Part shown: positions 1-8,600 of the stretch, piece by piece
Position numbering within the stretch: position 1 is the stretch's first letter
Layout: the number at the start of each line of letters is the position of its first letter
Assembly: GCA_041890515.1 (NCBI GenBank)
Contig: JASDWX010000052.1
Coordinates: 1 to 21,841 of the forward strand
Direction of reading: 5' to 3'
Length of the DNA stretch: 21,841 nt
Source: Colwellia_A sp041890515
GTDB lineage: Bacteria; Pseudomonadota; Gammaproteobacteria; Enterobacterales; Alteromonadaceae
Made by a program: the position numbers and the translations under genes
Notes under the pieces: model-generated
The model's database searches: none
What the model saw: the letters and a program-made list of their open reading frames with translations, nothing else
Told to the model about the DNA's origin: nothing

Positions 1-56
1 AACTTCAAAACTTCAAAACTTCAAAACTTCAAAACTTCAAAACTTCAAAACTTCAC
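1..56. repeat. Octamer tandem repeat (AACTTCAA)n
   Basis: Six perfect head-to-tail copies of the 8-bp unit AACTTCAA run from the first base of the window, followed by a seventh copy whose last base is C. The array may continue to the left of the window. It lies about 100 bp upstream of the FadR-like operator of the acyl-CoA dehydrogenase gene and is non-coding as far as can be seen. Unit length 8 is not a multiple of 3, so it is unlikely to encode a repeat peptide. It could be a slippage-prone site of variable length. Confidence 0.95.
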
Positions 57-157
57 TATTTTTCGCATTAAATTTTCATCATTATCATTTATAAATATCA
101 TTATTGTCCTACCCTTAAGTAACTTTTAGTCAGTGATTATTTTTTTATTTGAAAAAA

Positions 158-174
158 AAGTGGTATGACCAGTT
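158..174 (+). promoter_or_regulatory. Predicted FadR operator
   Basis: The 17-mer AAGTGGTATGACCAGTT is a near-palindrome matching the established FadR operator core TGGTnnGACCA, flanked by AA/TT as in enterobacterial sites. It sits 66 bp before the start of the acyl-CoA dehydrogenase gene and covers the place where a -35 element would lie for the -10 box at 185-190. FadR (GntR family) represses beta-oxidation genes until long-chain acyl-CoA releases it. The match is seen directly; binding is inferred. Confidence 0.7.
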
Positions 175-181
175 GTTTTTC

Positions 182-190
182 TGTTATATT
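182..190 (+). promoter_or_regulatory. Possible extended -10 promoter element
   Basis: TGTTATATT has the form of an extended -10 (TGn followed by TATATT), 49 bp before the downstream ATG. No good -35 hexamer is visible 16-18 bp upstream, but the putative FadR operator occupies exactly that region, which would suit repression. The region is very AT-rich, so chance matches are common. Confidence 0.35.
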
Positions 191-239
191 CGAAAATAGT
201 TAATCATAAATATTATTATAAAAGCGTTGGGAGATAGCC

Positions 240-2060
240 ATGCTAAGTTATAAAGCACCGATCACAGACATTAAATTTTTATTCGAAGATGTGTTCAATT
301 TTTACGACCATTATCAGCAGTATCCAGAGTTTGAAGAAGCTACACCTGATTTGGTTGATGCGATATTTCAAGAGTGTGCAAAATTCTGTGAGAATGAATT
401 ATTACCATTAAATCAAAGTGGCGACAAAGAAGGTTGTACATTTGATAATGGTAAAGTAACAACGCCTAAAGGCTTTAAAGAAGCTTATAAACGATATGTG
501 GATGGTGGATGGCAAAGCTTGTCTCACCCAATCGAACATGGTGGACAAGGTCTTCCTGCTTCGCTTGGTATGGTGAAATCAGAAATGATGGGTACAGCTA
601 ATTGGTCTTGGGCTATGTATCCAGGATTAAGTCATGGTGCAATGGATACTGTGCAATTACACGGTACCGAAGAGCAGAAAGAAATATATTTAACTAAGCT
701 TACCGAAGGTACTTGGACAGGCACTATGTGCCTAACTGAACCACAATGTGGTACAGATTTAGGGCAAGTTAAAACCAAAGCTGAACCAAATGAAGATGGT
801 ACTTTTAATGTCAGTGGTACTAAAATTTTCATTTCAGCGGGAGAACACGATTTAACTGAAAATATTGTTCATATTGTATTAGCGCGCTTACCTAATGCTC
901 CTAAAGGGACACGTGGTATCTCTTTATTTATCGTGCCTAAAATGGAAGTTGACAAACAAGGTAATGTGGGTGTCAGCAATAATGTTACTTGTGGTTCTAT
1001 CGAAGATAAAATGGGCATTAAAGGTTCAGCTACTGCTGTTTTAAATTTCGATAACGCAAAAGGTGTCTTAATTGGAGAAGAGAATAAAGGTTTGCTATGC
1101 ATGTTCACTTTTATGAATACTGCTCGCGTGGGTACAGCTTTACAAGGTATTTGTGCTGCAGAACTTGCATATCAAAACTCATTGATTTATGCAAAAGAGC
1201 GTTTGTCAATGCGGGCATTAACAGGGACTAAGAAGCCTGATTTAGTTGCTGATCCTATTATTGTTCATCCTGATGTTCGTAAAATGCTAATGACACAAAA
1301 AGCGATCGCTGAAGGTGGCCGCGCAATGATCTATTATACGGCAAAACTCGTTGACGACATTCAAATGTTAAAAGATGAGAAACTACGTCGTAGAGCTGAC
1401 AATCGTTTAGGTTTTATTACCCCAATCTTGAAAGCATTCTTAACTGAATTGGGCTCAGAAAGTGCCAACCATGGTTTACAAATCTTTGGTGGTCACGGTT
1501 TTATTAAAGAATGGGGCATGGAGCAAATTGTACGTGATAATCGAATTTCGACTTTATATGAAGGGACAACAGGTATTCAAGCGCTTGATTTATTAGGTCG
1601 TAAAATATTATTGAACCGTGGCAAATATTTAAAACACTTTACGATGGAAGTCTTAAGCTTTTGTAAAGATACAAGTATGATTTCGAGTAACCCTCATAAA
1701 CGTCAAATGAATAAGTTTATTTGGCCATTGAGTAAAGCGGTCGCTAATTGGCAGAAAAATACGGTACGCTTGGCGATTAAGGCAAAGAAAGACCGTGACA
1801 TCGTAGGTTCAGCTTCGGTTGACTACTTAATGTATTCTGGCTACATCGTTATGGCATATTTCTGGGCACAAATGGCACAAGCCGCTTATGAAAAACTAGC
1901 GACTGATGTAGAAAACAGAGATTTCTACCGTGCAAAAATTAAAACAGCAGAGTTTTATTTTGAACGTATGTTGCCAAGAACTAAATCGTTAGCGATAACA
2001 ATGATGGCTGATCCTAAAACATTAATGCAACTCGATGAAGAGCTATTATCGTTTTTATAA
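240..2060 (+). CDS. Acyl-CoA dehydrogenase, ~600-residue type
   Basis: A 606-residue flavoprotein that would oxidise an acyl-CoA thioester to the trans-2-enoyl-CoA in beta-oxidation. The FAD/substrate loop is visible as MCLTEPQCGTDLG (residues 163-175). The active-site segment LYEGTTGIQ places the expected catalytic base at Glu441. The short N-terminal extension and the long C-terminal helical region (about 470-606) fit the ~600-residue subfamily that also contains 3-methylmercaptopropionyl-CoA dehydrogenase (DmdC), so the substrate could be a fatty acyl-CoA or a DMSP-derived thioester; sequence alone does not decide. GGGAG (229-233) six bases before the ATG supports the start. It stands alone, with a FadR-like site upstream and a strong terminator downstream, which favours a fatty-acid role. 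Confidence 0.93.
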   Translation: MLSYKAPITDIKFLFEDVFNFYDHYQQYPEFEEATPDLVDAIFQECAKFCENELLPLNQSGDKEGCTFDNGKVTTPKGFKEAYKRYVDGGWQSLSHPIEHGGQGLPASLGMVKSEMMGTANWSWAMYPGLSHGAMDTVQLHGTEEQKEIYLTKLTEGTWTGTMCLTEPQCGTDLGQVKTKAEPNEDGTFNVSGTKIFISAGEHDLTENIVHIVLARLPNAPKGTRGISLFIVPKMEVDKQGNVGVSNNVTCGSIEDKMGIKGSATAVLNFDNAKGVLIGEENKGLLCMFTFMNTARVGTALQGICAAELAYQNSLIYAKERLSMRALTGTKKPDLVADPIIVHPDVRKMLMTQKAIAEGGRAMIYYTAKLVDDIQMLKDEKLRRRADNRLGFITPILKAFLTELGSESANHGLQIFGGHGFIKEWGMEQIVRDNRISTLYEGTTGIQALDLLGRKILLNRGKYLKHFTMEVLSFCKDTSMISSNPHKRQMNKFIWPLSKAVANWQKNTVRLAIKAKKDRDIVGSASVDYLMYSGYIVMAYFWAQMAQAAYEKLATDVENRDFYRAKIKTAEFYFERMLPRTKSLAITMMADPKTLMQLDEELLSFL

Positions 2061-2098
2061 ACCTTGTTCTTTAGTTAACAGTAAGCTTTAACGTTATT

Positions 2099-2134
2099 AA
2101 AAAACCTTTTACAGAAGTCTGTAAAAGGTTTTTT
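2099..2134. terminator. Bidirectional intrinsic terminator
   Basis: A perfect 16-bp stem (2099-2114 with 2119-2134) with a 4-base loop. The right arm ends in six T and the left arm begins with six A, so it can act as a U-tract hairpin on both strands. It lies between the convergent acyl-CoA dehydrogenase gene (stop at 2060) and the minus-strand ligase-like gene (stop at 2220), and probably serves both. Confidence 0.9.
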
Positions 2135-2177
2135 ATGTTGAGGACGAACGTTAATTAATGCCTTAAAATCTATTTAG

Positions 2178-2220
2178 CTGGCATTCCACAGTACTTTTAG
2201 GAATAAATTTGTTGATAGAT
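2178..2220 (-). repeat. 43-nt inverted repeat, left copy
   Basis: The reverse complement of this segment matches 11349-11391 at 40 of 43 positions; the three differences are all transitions. The right copy covers the last codons and the downstream end of the IS1634-family remnant, so this left copy may be an isolated IS end. It abuts the ligase-like gene so closely that the last base of that gene's TAA stop belongs to the repeat. Confidence 0.85.
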
Positions 2221-2921
2221 TATAAAACACTATCAACAAAAGCTTGAGTTAACTGCTGATATAGCTGATCGATAGTAGGTCGTTCGGTAATATGTTCAAA
2301 AAGTGCAGTATGCACCTGCGCTTGTATCCGTTCCGTTTTATCCGATAGTTGATAACATAAGTTAACCGGTTTTATAATCTCATCTAATAACACGTCAATA
2401 AGAATAAAGGCTTGTGCTAACACTATCTTGCCACCGCCTTTTTTTAATATCACCCGCTGCGCTGTACCCACTATTTTTTTACCGTTAATATTAATATTGT
2501 AATCACCATCACAGTAAGAGAACTTTGTCGCATGTGCTTTGCTAACCAAGTTAAATTGATGAAAAAAACCATGTAACACTGTACATAGGTTTTCGTAAGC
2601 TTGGGGAATTGAATACGGTGTATCTTTTGACCAAAGATAAAGGTGAGATAAATTTATAATACTTGGACATTGCGGCACTGGGGCACCACCGGTTTTACGT
2701 GAATGTAACAGCCATTCATTCGCTAGCAAACCCGCTTTAAGTGCGTCTGATTGAGGCCATTTCTTACCTGCAGGTAATACCAAAGTAGCTTCTTTAGCTT
2801 GCCAAAGCATTAAACACTGCTTGAGCTCACCAGTTTGGATTTGAGTAATAAGCGCTGTTTCTTTTTCAAAGACCTTAGCGACAGAGGTTTGTTGGTAACG
2901 CAGGAGTTTATTGCGGCTCAT
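2220..2921 (-). CDS. Lipoate-protein ligase A-like protein (BPL/LplA fold)
   Basis: A 233-residue protein that resembles the biotin/lipoate ligase catalytic domain. Visible family signatures are RKTGGAPVPQ (75-84), corresponding to the RRxSGGGAV lipoate-binding loop, and NGKKIVGTAQR (146-156), which aligns with the K-[VI]-xG-xAxR motif; Lys149 would be the lipoyl-AMP-contacting lysine. Such proteins attach or transfer lipoyl or octanoyl groups to lysines of 2-oxoacid dehydrogenase E2 subunits or GcvH in the cytoplasm. It lacks the extra C-terminal domain of E. coli LplA (338 residues). The glycine loop is altered (TGGAP), so substrate or activity may differ. AAGAAG upstream of the ATG is a plausible ribosome site. 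The stop codon falls on the junction with the 43-nt repeat, so the native C-terminus may have been clipped. Confidence 0.72.
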   Translation of the reverse strand: MSRNKLLRYQQTSVAKVFEKETALITQIQTGELKQCLMLWQAKEATLVLPAGKKWPQSDALKAGLLANEWLLHSRKTGGAPVPQCPSIINLSHLYLWSKDTPYSIPQAYENLCTVLHGFFHQFNLVSKAHATKFSYCDGDYNININGKKIVGTAQRVILKKGGGKIVLAQAFILIDVLLDEIIKPVNLCYQLSDKTERIQAQVHTALFEHITERPTIDQLYQQLTQAFVDSVL

Positions 2922-2985
2922 ATTAACTTCTTATACGGGTATCATGTTGAATGTCAGTATTTTACCGCTAAATCATAATAATTAT

Positions 2986-3249
2986 CTATGATGGGTGGCT
3001 TAATAAGTTATCAATCGACTCAATTATAGCAAGATAATCAGCAGGTATTTTTGTTTCCTTTGCGCCAATAATGTTGTCTTCATCATTATTTTTATGAAAA
3101 GAATCACACTTTCCAGAACCATCATTACTACTCATATTAAAACGTAACTGATGATTTTTAAGCGTTACTATTCGAAGTTTTTTAGTACTTGGTACCTGCT
3201 CTTTAAGTCTTAGAAGTGACATGTTTGAACCGTATGGATAATCACCGAA
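2986..3249 (-). pseudogene. Gamma-glutamylcyclotransferase remnant with internal deletion
   Basis: The open frame from 3222 (78 codons) continues upstream in frame as F-G-D-Y-P-Y-G-S-N before a stop at 3250-3252, giving YGSNMSLLRLKEQVPS, the N-terminal signature of gamma-glutamylcyclotransferase-like proteins (the YGSN loop binds the gamma-glutamyl group). It goes on through DGSGKCDSFHKNNDEDNIIGA, as in the family. It then jumps straight to KETKIPADYLAIIE, which belongs near the C-terminus of full-length (~150-180 residue) members. The central part with the catalytic glutamate is missing, and no start codon lies before YGSN. The product, if made, should be inactive. Family assignment is by recalled family pattern. 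Confidence 0.75.
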
Positions 3250-3252
3250 TTA

Positions 3253-3943
3253 TTGAATGAGAAAGTATATACCAAGCATTAAACCGAAATACATCATGAA
3301 AGAAAAGATAGTCCCAACAATATTTAAAATAGTTGAGACAGCAAAAAACTGGGAGCTTAAAACTGAATAGAGAGCTTTCGGTCGTGATTGAAATGAATTA
3401 AAAATGTAAAATCAGTTAACTTTGTCGCTAATGTTTGATTACTTTTAATTTCATTATCAATCGTTTTGTCATAAATAAAACACGATTAAAAATATTAAAA
3501 TAGGATGCATAACTACATTTCCTGATTTACCAACACGTCTTTATAATCTCTCGATTTATGTGTCGTTTTTTATCGAAACACTCTAACGCCACTAATGTAT
3601 TTTAACAATAAAAAATGTTTATGTTTTTGGCCATTTTTAGTGCCTATCCTTGCGGATTTAATTTTACTTAAAAACAATACAGACCGACAACTAGCTTGTA
3701 TAGTTTATCCAAGTAGGCCTTTGCAGCTCTGTAGTACTTACATTATTATCTTGCTCTATTTCTTTTACTGAAAACTTTCTACCCGTATTTATCATCTCTA
3801 ATTTTATAGGAGTATTCTATACAGTCAATAGGTTATATTTGGCAGGGATATAATAGCTATTGAACTGTTTTTATGAGATAAATGTACTTATTATATTGTG
3901 AACCCTATTTTTAGGGGAAAGAGATTTCTGGGCATATCAGCGA
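3253..3943. other. 691-bp intergenic region without a recognisable gene
   Basis: Very AT-rich, with stops in all frames. On the minus strand about 55 codons up to the stop at 3250-3252 read as hydrophobic residues (including TIFSFMMYFGLMLGIYFLIQ) but have no ATG/GTG/TTG start at a sensible place; this could be the end of a lost membrane protein or chance. A TATAAT hexamer at 3849-3854 is a possible -10 box for the following large gene, but no -35 is convincing. I see no known riboswitch. Its length and lack of coding fit an eroded accessory region. Confidence 0.6.
3849..3854 (+). promoter_or_regulatory. Possible -10 box of the MshQ-like gene
   Basis: A consensus TATAAT stands 90 bp before the start codon of the large exported protein gene. 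The -35 position (about 3826-3831) is poor, and in sequence this AT-rich the hexamer is expected by chance. Confidence 0.25.
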
Positions 3944-6900
3944 ATGAAAAAAATAATGGTTAAGAGCCAATTAGTATTTACACAGTTACCTTTTGTTGAA
4001 AGCTACCGTTATTGGCTAAATACTTTTATTTATACCATTTTTTTATGTTTAAGCTGTACTGTATCAATTAACGCATCAGCCGTTGGCTGGTGGAACAGCG
4101 ACTGGAGTAAATGTCGTGAAATTACTATTACGAATACAGGAACATCGACGCTAAACAACTTCCCTGCTTATATCAGTCTGAGCTACGACTCAGATATGCA
4201 GTCTGACTTGGACGACATTCGTTTTATTAATGCAGCCTGTAACAATAATGGTTCTGAGCTAAATTTTGAATTTGACTCTTTCATCGGAACAAATACCGTC
4301 GGAACAAACGCCGATATATGGGTTAATTTAGACAGTTTACCTACTGAAGGGAAAACTATTGCCGTTTATTACGGTAACGCATCAGTGGCATCGGGAGAAG
4401 ATGTTAACAACACATGGGACAACAATCACCAAGGTGTCTGGCATCTAAGGGAAGATACCGGCTCAACAAATCAAGATTCAACATCCAATTTAAATAACGG
4501 TAAGCCGAAAAAAAATCCAGCATCCACTACAGGAAAAATCGGCAATGCATTAAATTTTGATGTCGGTAATGAAAGCTATATAGAGGTCGGTAAAGCTAAC
4601 TCCCTCAACCTCAGTAGCGATAATTACAGTAATTGGACAATATCCCTTTGGGTAAAGCCTGCTGATAACTTTCAAAGCATAAAATACCCCGTTATGTATA
4701 CATATGGTGATTATGGAGCTTCATTTGGGCTTGCTAAAGAGAATGGAAAAATGGAGTCTTGGCGCAATAACAGTGATCCAATTTACAGTAATAACAGTGT
4801 TAGTACAGGTTCTTGGAATCACGTAGTAATTACTAGAACACCGACTGACACCACTTTTTACTTAAACGGTATTTCGAACGGTTCAAGTTTAAGTGCAAAC
4901 ATTAAGCAGAGTACCAAAGGTTCCTTTATTGGAGGATATAAAAAATTCAAAGACGGTGACTTAAAAGGTGTTATCGATGAGGTTAGAGTCTCAAATGTGA
5001 GCAGAAGTGCAGACTGGATAAAGCAAAGCTATCAGCTAGTTGAGAATCAAAATTCATATATTTCGATTGGCGTTGAAGTTGAGCAAGTAGCAGACTCTAG
5101 TCTAACGGGTAACTTAAGTGTAGATAATACCTTTGAGGCTTATATTTCTAGCGATGATTCTGTACAAGGAACCTTAATTACCTCGGGAACAAATTGGAAA
5201 ACGACATATAATTTAGCAACATTATTAACCCCTGGGCAGGCGTATTATTTACATATTAAAGCGGTAGATACGAGTGGCGCTGCAGGCTTTTTAGGTGATT
5301 TTGAAATAACCGATAGTGATCATACCTTTTCAAACGGGCTTACTACCCTTAATACCAATACAACTAACTGGGTTGTAAGTAAAGCAGGTTGGAGTGATTA
5401 TCAGCCAGTATCGGCTTATGGAACCAACGGCGCAGATCCTTGGGGAACGAGAGCAAGTGTTGATAATAATGCCCAGTGGATTTGGTCATCTGACAATGTG
5501 GCCGATAACCTTAATTATTTTTCAACCAAGATTCTTCCAACATACACGTGTAGTGCTGTTAGCACACTAAACGCCGTAGGCATTAAAATTAATAGTGGTG
5601 GTAGTGACTCTGAAATAGGGACAACAACTGAAGCGCTAAACATTTATGCAGCCTGGCTGGCTGCGGGATCACCTACGTCGGGTTTAATCGATAGCGGTAC
5701 ATATAATATTGCTGCCAGTGGTTCAAGTACTGTTGATCGTATAGATTTTGGTGGTGATGAACACGATTATTCTGGTACATTACCCTATCCCGGTGCGGGT
5801 GTCGGTGGTGAAAATTTTTTAGTACATGCCTCAGGCACGCTTAGCCTGCCCGCAGGGGATTACACTATTTATGTTGAGGCTGATGATGGGTTTAGTTTTA
5901 CCCTGGATACGCTGTCGGGTGAGACAGTTTCATTCAACAAATTTGGCAAATCAAATGCCGGTGAAAGCAATGAATTGAGATATGAAACAATAACCGGTAA
6001 CTCAAATATTGGGGGCTCTTTTACCTTAACCCAAGACTCTGTCTTTGACATAGCCGCGATATTCTTTGAACGTAGTGGCGATGACTATTTAGAAATATCC
6101 ATTGCCAATGACATCCGTACTTCTAGGGCGCCTACTACAGGTTATGAAATTCTGAGTGACGGTGCTCTCAGTGATAAGGTAAAATTTGGACAATGTGCAG
6201 TCACTTCACTAATAGATCATTACGAAATTAGTCACGATGGCAGCGGCCTAACTTGTGCAACTGAATCGGTCACCGTAAAGGCGTGTGCTAATACTGCTTG
6301 TGACATAGTAATGTCTACCGATGTTAGCGTGACGTTAACTACAACGGGTGCGGTATCCACCTGGAGTCAAAACCCCGTTACCATACCTGGTGGTAGTACC
6401 TTGGGTATTGAGGTTGACTTAACCCATACCACTGCCGAAACGGTGACCCTGGGCGCTACTTCAAGTCCTGTCGCTCCTAACTCTTTAGTTTGCAACAGCA
6501 GTGGTAATAGCTGTGATATTGTGTTTGCTGATAGTGGCTATCTACTTACCTTGGCGAATCATCAATCCTGCACTACGTCTAATTTGACAATACAGGCGGT
6601 GAAACTCAGCGATACTGGTGTGAATTGCGCGCCGGCCTATACCGGTGATCAATTGGTTGATTTTATTTTTGATTATACTAACCCTACTAGTGGTACAAAA
6701 GTGCCAACGTTGGACGGCTCCGATATGGCTTTGGCAACGGTAGCGCAAAATAGAACTGTAAGCTTTGACGGTACAGCGACTGCCAACCTGAGCTTTAACT
6801 ATCAAGATGCAGGGCAAATTAGTATTGGCGTCAATGACACGACATCAGCTGGGTTAGCATCCTCTTCTTTGAATACAGTAGTGAGTCCGACGAAATTGAT

Positions 6901-8239
6901 TGTCGCCAGTGCCAGTGCCGATGCGGGTTCGGTTTGTACTAGTGCCGAACCCAATGATCCGCTTTGCACCGTATTTAAAAAAGCTGGAGAGACATTCAAC
7001 CTGAATGTCTCTGCTGCATGTAGCGACAATACGGTGACCCCTAATTTTGAAATGAATAATATACCGCTAACAGTTAGTACCGTTGCTCCGTCACCCGCTA
7101 ATTCGGTGGCATTAGGTGTGTCGAGCATTAATATTGTTGATACTGATAACGGCATTCACACTGAGCCGAATCAAACGGTATCAGAAGTGGGGGTTTTTAC
7201 TATTACCGCGACACCCTTGGTCAATGGCTATTTTGGAGAAACAATTGCCCCAGCAACTAGCGCTAATATTGGTCGTTTTTCGCCAAGTCACTTTGAGTTA
7301 ACCACGACTTTTGAAGGCGCGTTCAATGGGGGGAACCCATTTGTTTATACCGGACAAATGAGTGCAACCACACCAACAAATGGTGCTATCTCTTACGCTA
7401 TTGAACCGGAGTTTACCATTACCGCCAAATCAGCACTTTGTTCCGCAGGCGTTTGTGCTACCACAAGAAATTACACGGGCAACTTTGTCAAAATGCAAGC
7501 GGCTGACATCGTAAGAGTTACGCCGACTTCTGATACAACTCAATTGGGGGAAGATGTAGTTAATAAAGTAAATTTAACGGCAAACTTAAATGCAGTAACA
7601 CTTACTGAAAGTACAGGTGTCATTACTTATCAATTCAATAGCAGTGATAACTTTGTTTATACGCGTAATATCAACGCAATAATAGCGCCGTTTTCTGCCA
7701 ATATAGGCCTACAAATAACGTCTATTACAGATGACGATGGTATAACAGCTAATGATAGCGATACTGACGGTTTCAATGGTGTACTGACTTTGCAACCTTT
7801 TGGTGAAGAAATTCGTTTTGGTCGTTGGTATCTAGAGAGCAGTTTTGGCCCAGAAACATCGCCTATTAATATGCCAATGGCTACCCAATATTGGAATGGA
7901 AACTCTTTTGCAATAAACACCAGTGATAGTTTCACCACATTTAATGTATCGGACTCAACAATATCCGATATAAGTTTAGCGCCCGCCACCACTTCTGCCT
8001 CTGGTAGTGGCACTTTTGCAGGTGGAGAAACGAAAACAGTTGTTTTATCATCTCCTGGCACTGACAAACAAGGTGCGGTAACGTTTGGTTTTACTGTTCC
8101 TTTATGGCTGCAGTTTGATTGGGACAATACGGATAATAATTTCGATGGTCCTTATGATGACGATCCTTTAGCCACCGCAACATTTGGTATATACCGAGGC
8201 AATGACAGAATTATTTACATGGGTGAAGTTTTTAATTAA
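3944..8239 (+). CDS. MshQ-like giant exported protein (DUF2341-LamG-PA14-like-DUF6701)
   Basis: A 1431-residue secreted or surface protein. Residues 1-46 form a long signal peptide (hydrophobic stretch about 27-41, likely cut after INASA). Residues ~47-150 (WWNSDW... to AVYYGN) look like DUF2341. Residues ~163-375 (GVWHL... GVIDEVRVSNVSRSADWI) form a LamG/concanavalin-type fold. Residues ~545-740 (LPAGDYTIYVEADDGFSF) resemble PA14. From ~757 to the end it matches the DUF6701 region of MSHA biogenesis protein MshQ: a cysteine cluster (Cys771, Cys781, Cys786), FGRWYLESSFGPE, and the terminal DDDPLATATFGIYRGNDR motif. MshQ is normally the last gene of the MSHA pilus operon; here no other pilus gene is nearby. 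LamG and PA14 modules suggest glycan or surface binding. ATG 3944 lacks a close Shine-Dalgarno; ATG 3956 in frame is the alternative. Confidence 0.85.
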   Translation: MKKIMVKSQLVFTQLPFVESYRYWLNTFIYTIFLCLSCTVSINASAVGWWNSDWSKCREITITNTGTSTLNNFPAYISLSYDSDMQSDLDDIRFINAACNNNGSELNFEFDSFIGTNTVGTNADIWVNLDSLPTEGKTIAVYYGNASVASGEDVNNTWDNNHQGVWHLREDTGSTNQDSTSNLNNGKPKKNPASTTGKIGNALNFDVGNESYIEVGKANSLNLSSDNYSNWTISLWVKPADNFQSIKYPVMYTYGDYGASFGLAKENGKMESWRNNSDPIYSNNSVSTGSWNHVVITRTPTDTTFYLNGISNGSSLSANIKQSTKGSFIGGYKKFKDGDLKGVIDEVRVSNVSRSADWIKQSYQLVENQNSYISIGVEVEQVADSSLTGNLSVDNTFEAYISSDDSVQGTLITSGTNWKTTYNLATLLTPGQAYYLHIKAVDTSGAAGFLGDFEITDSDHTFSNGLTTLNTNTTNWVVSKAGWSDYQPVSAYGTNGADPWGTRASVDNNAQWIWSSDNVADNLNYFSTKILPTYTCSAVSTLNAVGIKINSGGSDSEIGTTTEALNIYAAWLAAGSPTSGLIDSGTYNIAASGSSTVDRIDFGGDEHDYSGTLPYPGAGVGGENFLVHASGTLSLPAGDYTIYVEADDGFSFTLDTLSGETVSFNKFGKSNAGESNELRYETITGNSNIGGSFTLTQDSVFDIAAIFFERSGDDYLEISIANDIRTSRAPTTGYEILSDGALSDKVKFGQCAVTSLIDHYEISHDGSGLTCATESVTVKACANTACDIVMSTDVSVTLTTTGAVSTWSQNPVTIPGGSTLGIEVDLTHTTAETVTLGATSSPVAPNSLVCNSSGNSCDIVFADSGYLLTLANHQSCTTSNLTIQAVKLSDTGVNCAPAYTGDQLVDFIFDYTNPTSGTKVPTLDGSDMALATVAQNRTVSFDGTATANLSFNYQDAGQISIGVNDTTSAGLASSSLNTVVSPTKLIVASASADAGSVCTSAEPNDPLCTVFKKAGETFNLNVSAACSDNTVTPNFEMNNIPLTVSTVAPSPANSVALGVSSINIVDTDNGIHTEPNQTVSEVGVFTITATPLVNGYFGETIAPATSANIGRFSPSHFELTTTFEGAFNGGNPFVYTGQMSATTPTNGAISYAIEPEFTITAKSALCSAGVCATTRNYTGNFVKMQAADIVRVTPTSDTTQLGEDVVNKVNLTANLNAVTLTESTGVITYQFNSSDNFVYTRNINAIIAPFSANIGLQITSITDDDGITANDSDTDGFNGVLTLQPFGEEIRFGRWYLESSFGPETSPINMPMATQYWNGNSFAINTSDSFTTFNVSDSTISDISLAPATTSASGSGTFAGGETKTVVLSSPGTDKQGAVTFGFTVPLWLQFDWDNTDNNFDGPYDDDPLATATFGIYRGNDRIIYMGEVFN

Positions 8240-8252
8240 TAGTCATGTTGGA

Positions 8253-8269
8253 TCAGATAGGTTATCTGA
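8253..8269. terminator. Weak stem-loop after the MshQ-like gene
   Basis: TCAGATA and TATCTGA pair perfectly around a GGT loop, 14 bp after the stop codon. The stem is AT-rich and the downstream bases (GTTTAAGTTT) are only a broken T-tract, so termination would be weak. A second hairpin, GACCAAT/ATTGGTC at 8304-8322, follows without any T-tract. Confidence 0.3.
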
Positions 8270-8437
8270 GTTTAAGTTTACAAATATTGAAAAGTCTATT
8301 GTTGACCAATCCATTATTGGTCCCCAAAACTATCGTGCTATTGCAAACTTAACCCGAACGCTTAACCCAAAGACTTAAGCAGGTTCAAACTAACTCAATT
8401 TTTTCACCACATTAACTTTATCGTTAGCCACTCATGC

Positions 8438-8600
8438 GTAAGCGTATAGCTAACGGCACCTAGCTGCGCACAATATTCCATGGTAACAGTCGTTCAAGGT
8501 TGTTTAGTTGCTCGGCAATATGCTGCAAGCATCTTGAGATATAGTCATGCACAACAGGGCCACTAGCCTTAGCCGTTTCAACAACACTATAGAGAATCAT
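8438..8600 (-). pseudogene. IS66-family TnpC C-terminal fragment with element end
   Basis: On the minus strand the frame ending at the stop 8460-8462 reads MILYSVVETAKASGPVVHDY, then a stretch ending LERLLPWNIVRS. This is the characteristic C-terminal tail of IS66 transposase (ILYSxxETAKAxG ... LLPWN). The element end appears to be GTAAGCG at 8438-8444, the same heptamer that starts the other IS66 piece at 9397. Everything upstream of the fragment is lost where it meets the IS6 remnant near 8600. A 7-bp inverted repeat (CGTTAGC 8422-8428 / GCTAACG 8449-8455) straddles the end. Confidence 0.78.

Noticed and set aside
3250..3420. Minus-strand hydrophobic open stretch of ~55 codons ending before the cyclotransferase remnant
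   Set aside because: No start codon in a plausible place; T-rich DNA gives hydrophobic residues by chance. Kept only as a note in the intergenic entry.
7657..8127. Long minus-strand frame of 156 codons inside the MshQ-like gene (similarly 6802-7155)
   Set aside because: Antisense shadow of a well-supported coding region; no recognisable protein.
8304..8322. GACCAAT / ATTGGTC hairpin as terminator or operator
   Set aside because: No T-tract follows on either strand and there is no gene it would obviously control.
8184..8378. A 64-codon plus-strand frame overlapping the end of the MshQ-like gene
   Set aside because: It begins inside the conserved C-terminus of MshQ in another frame, has no ribosome site and no family resemblance.
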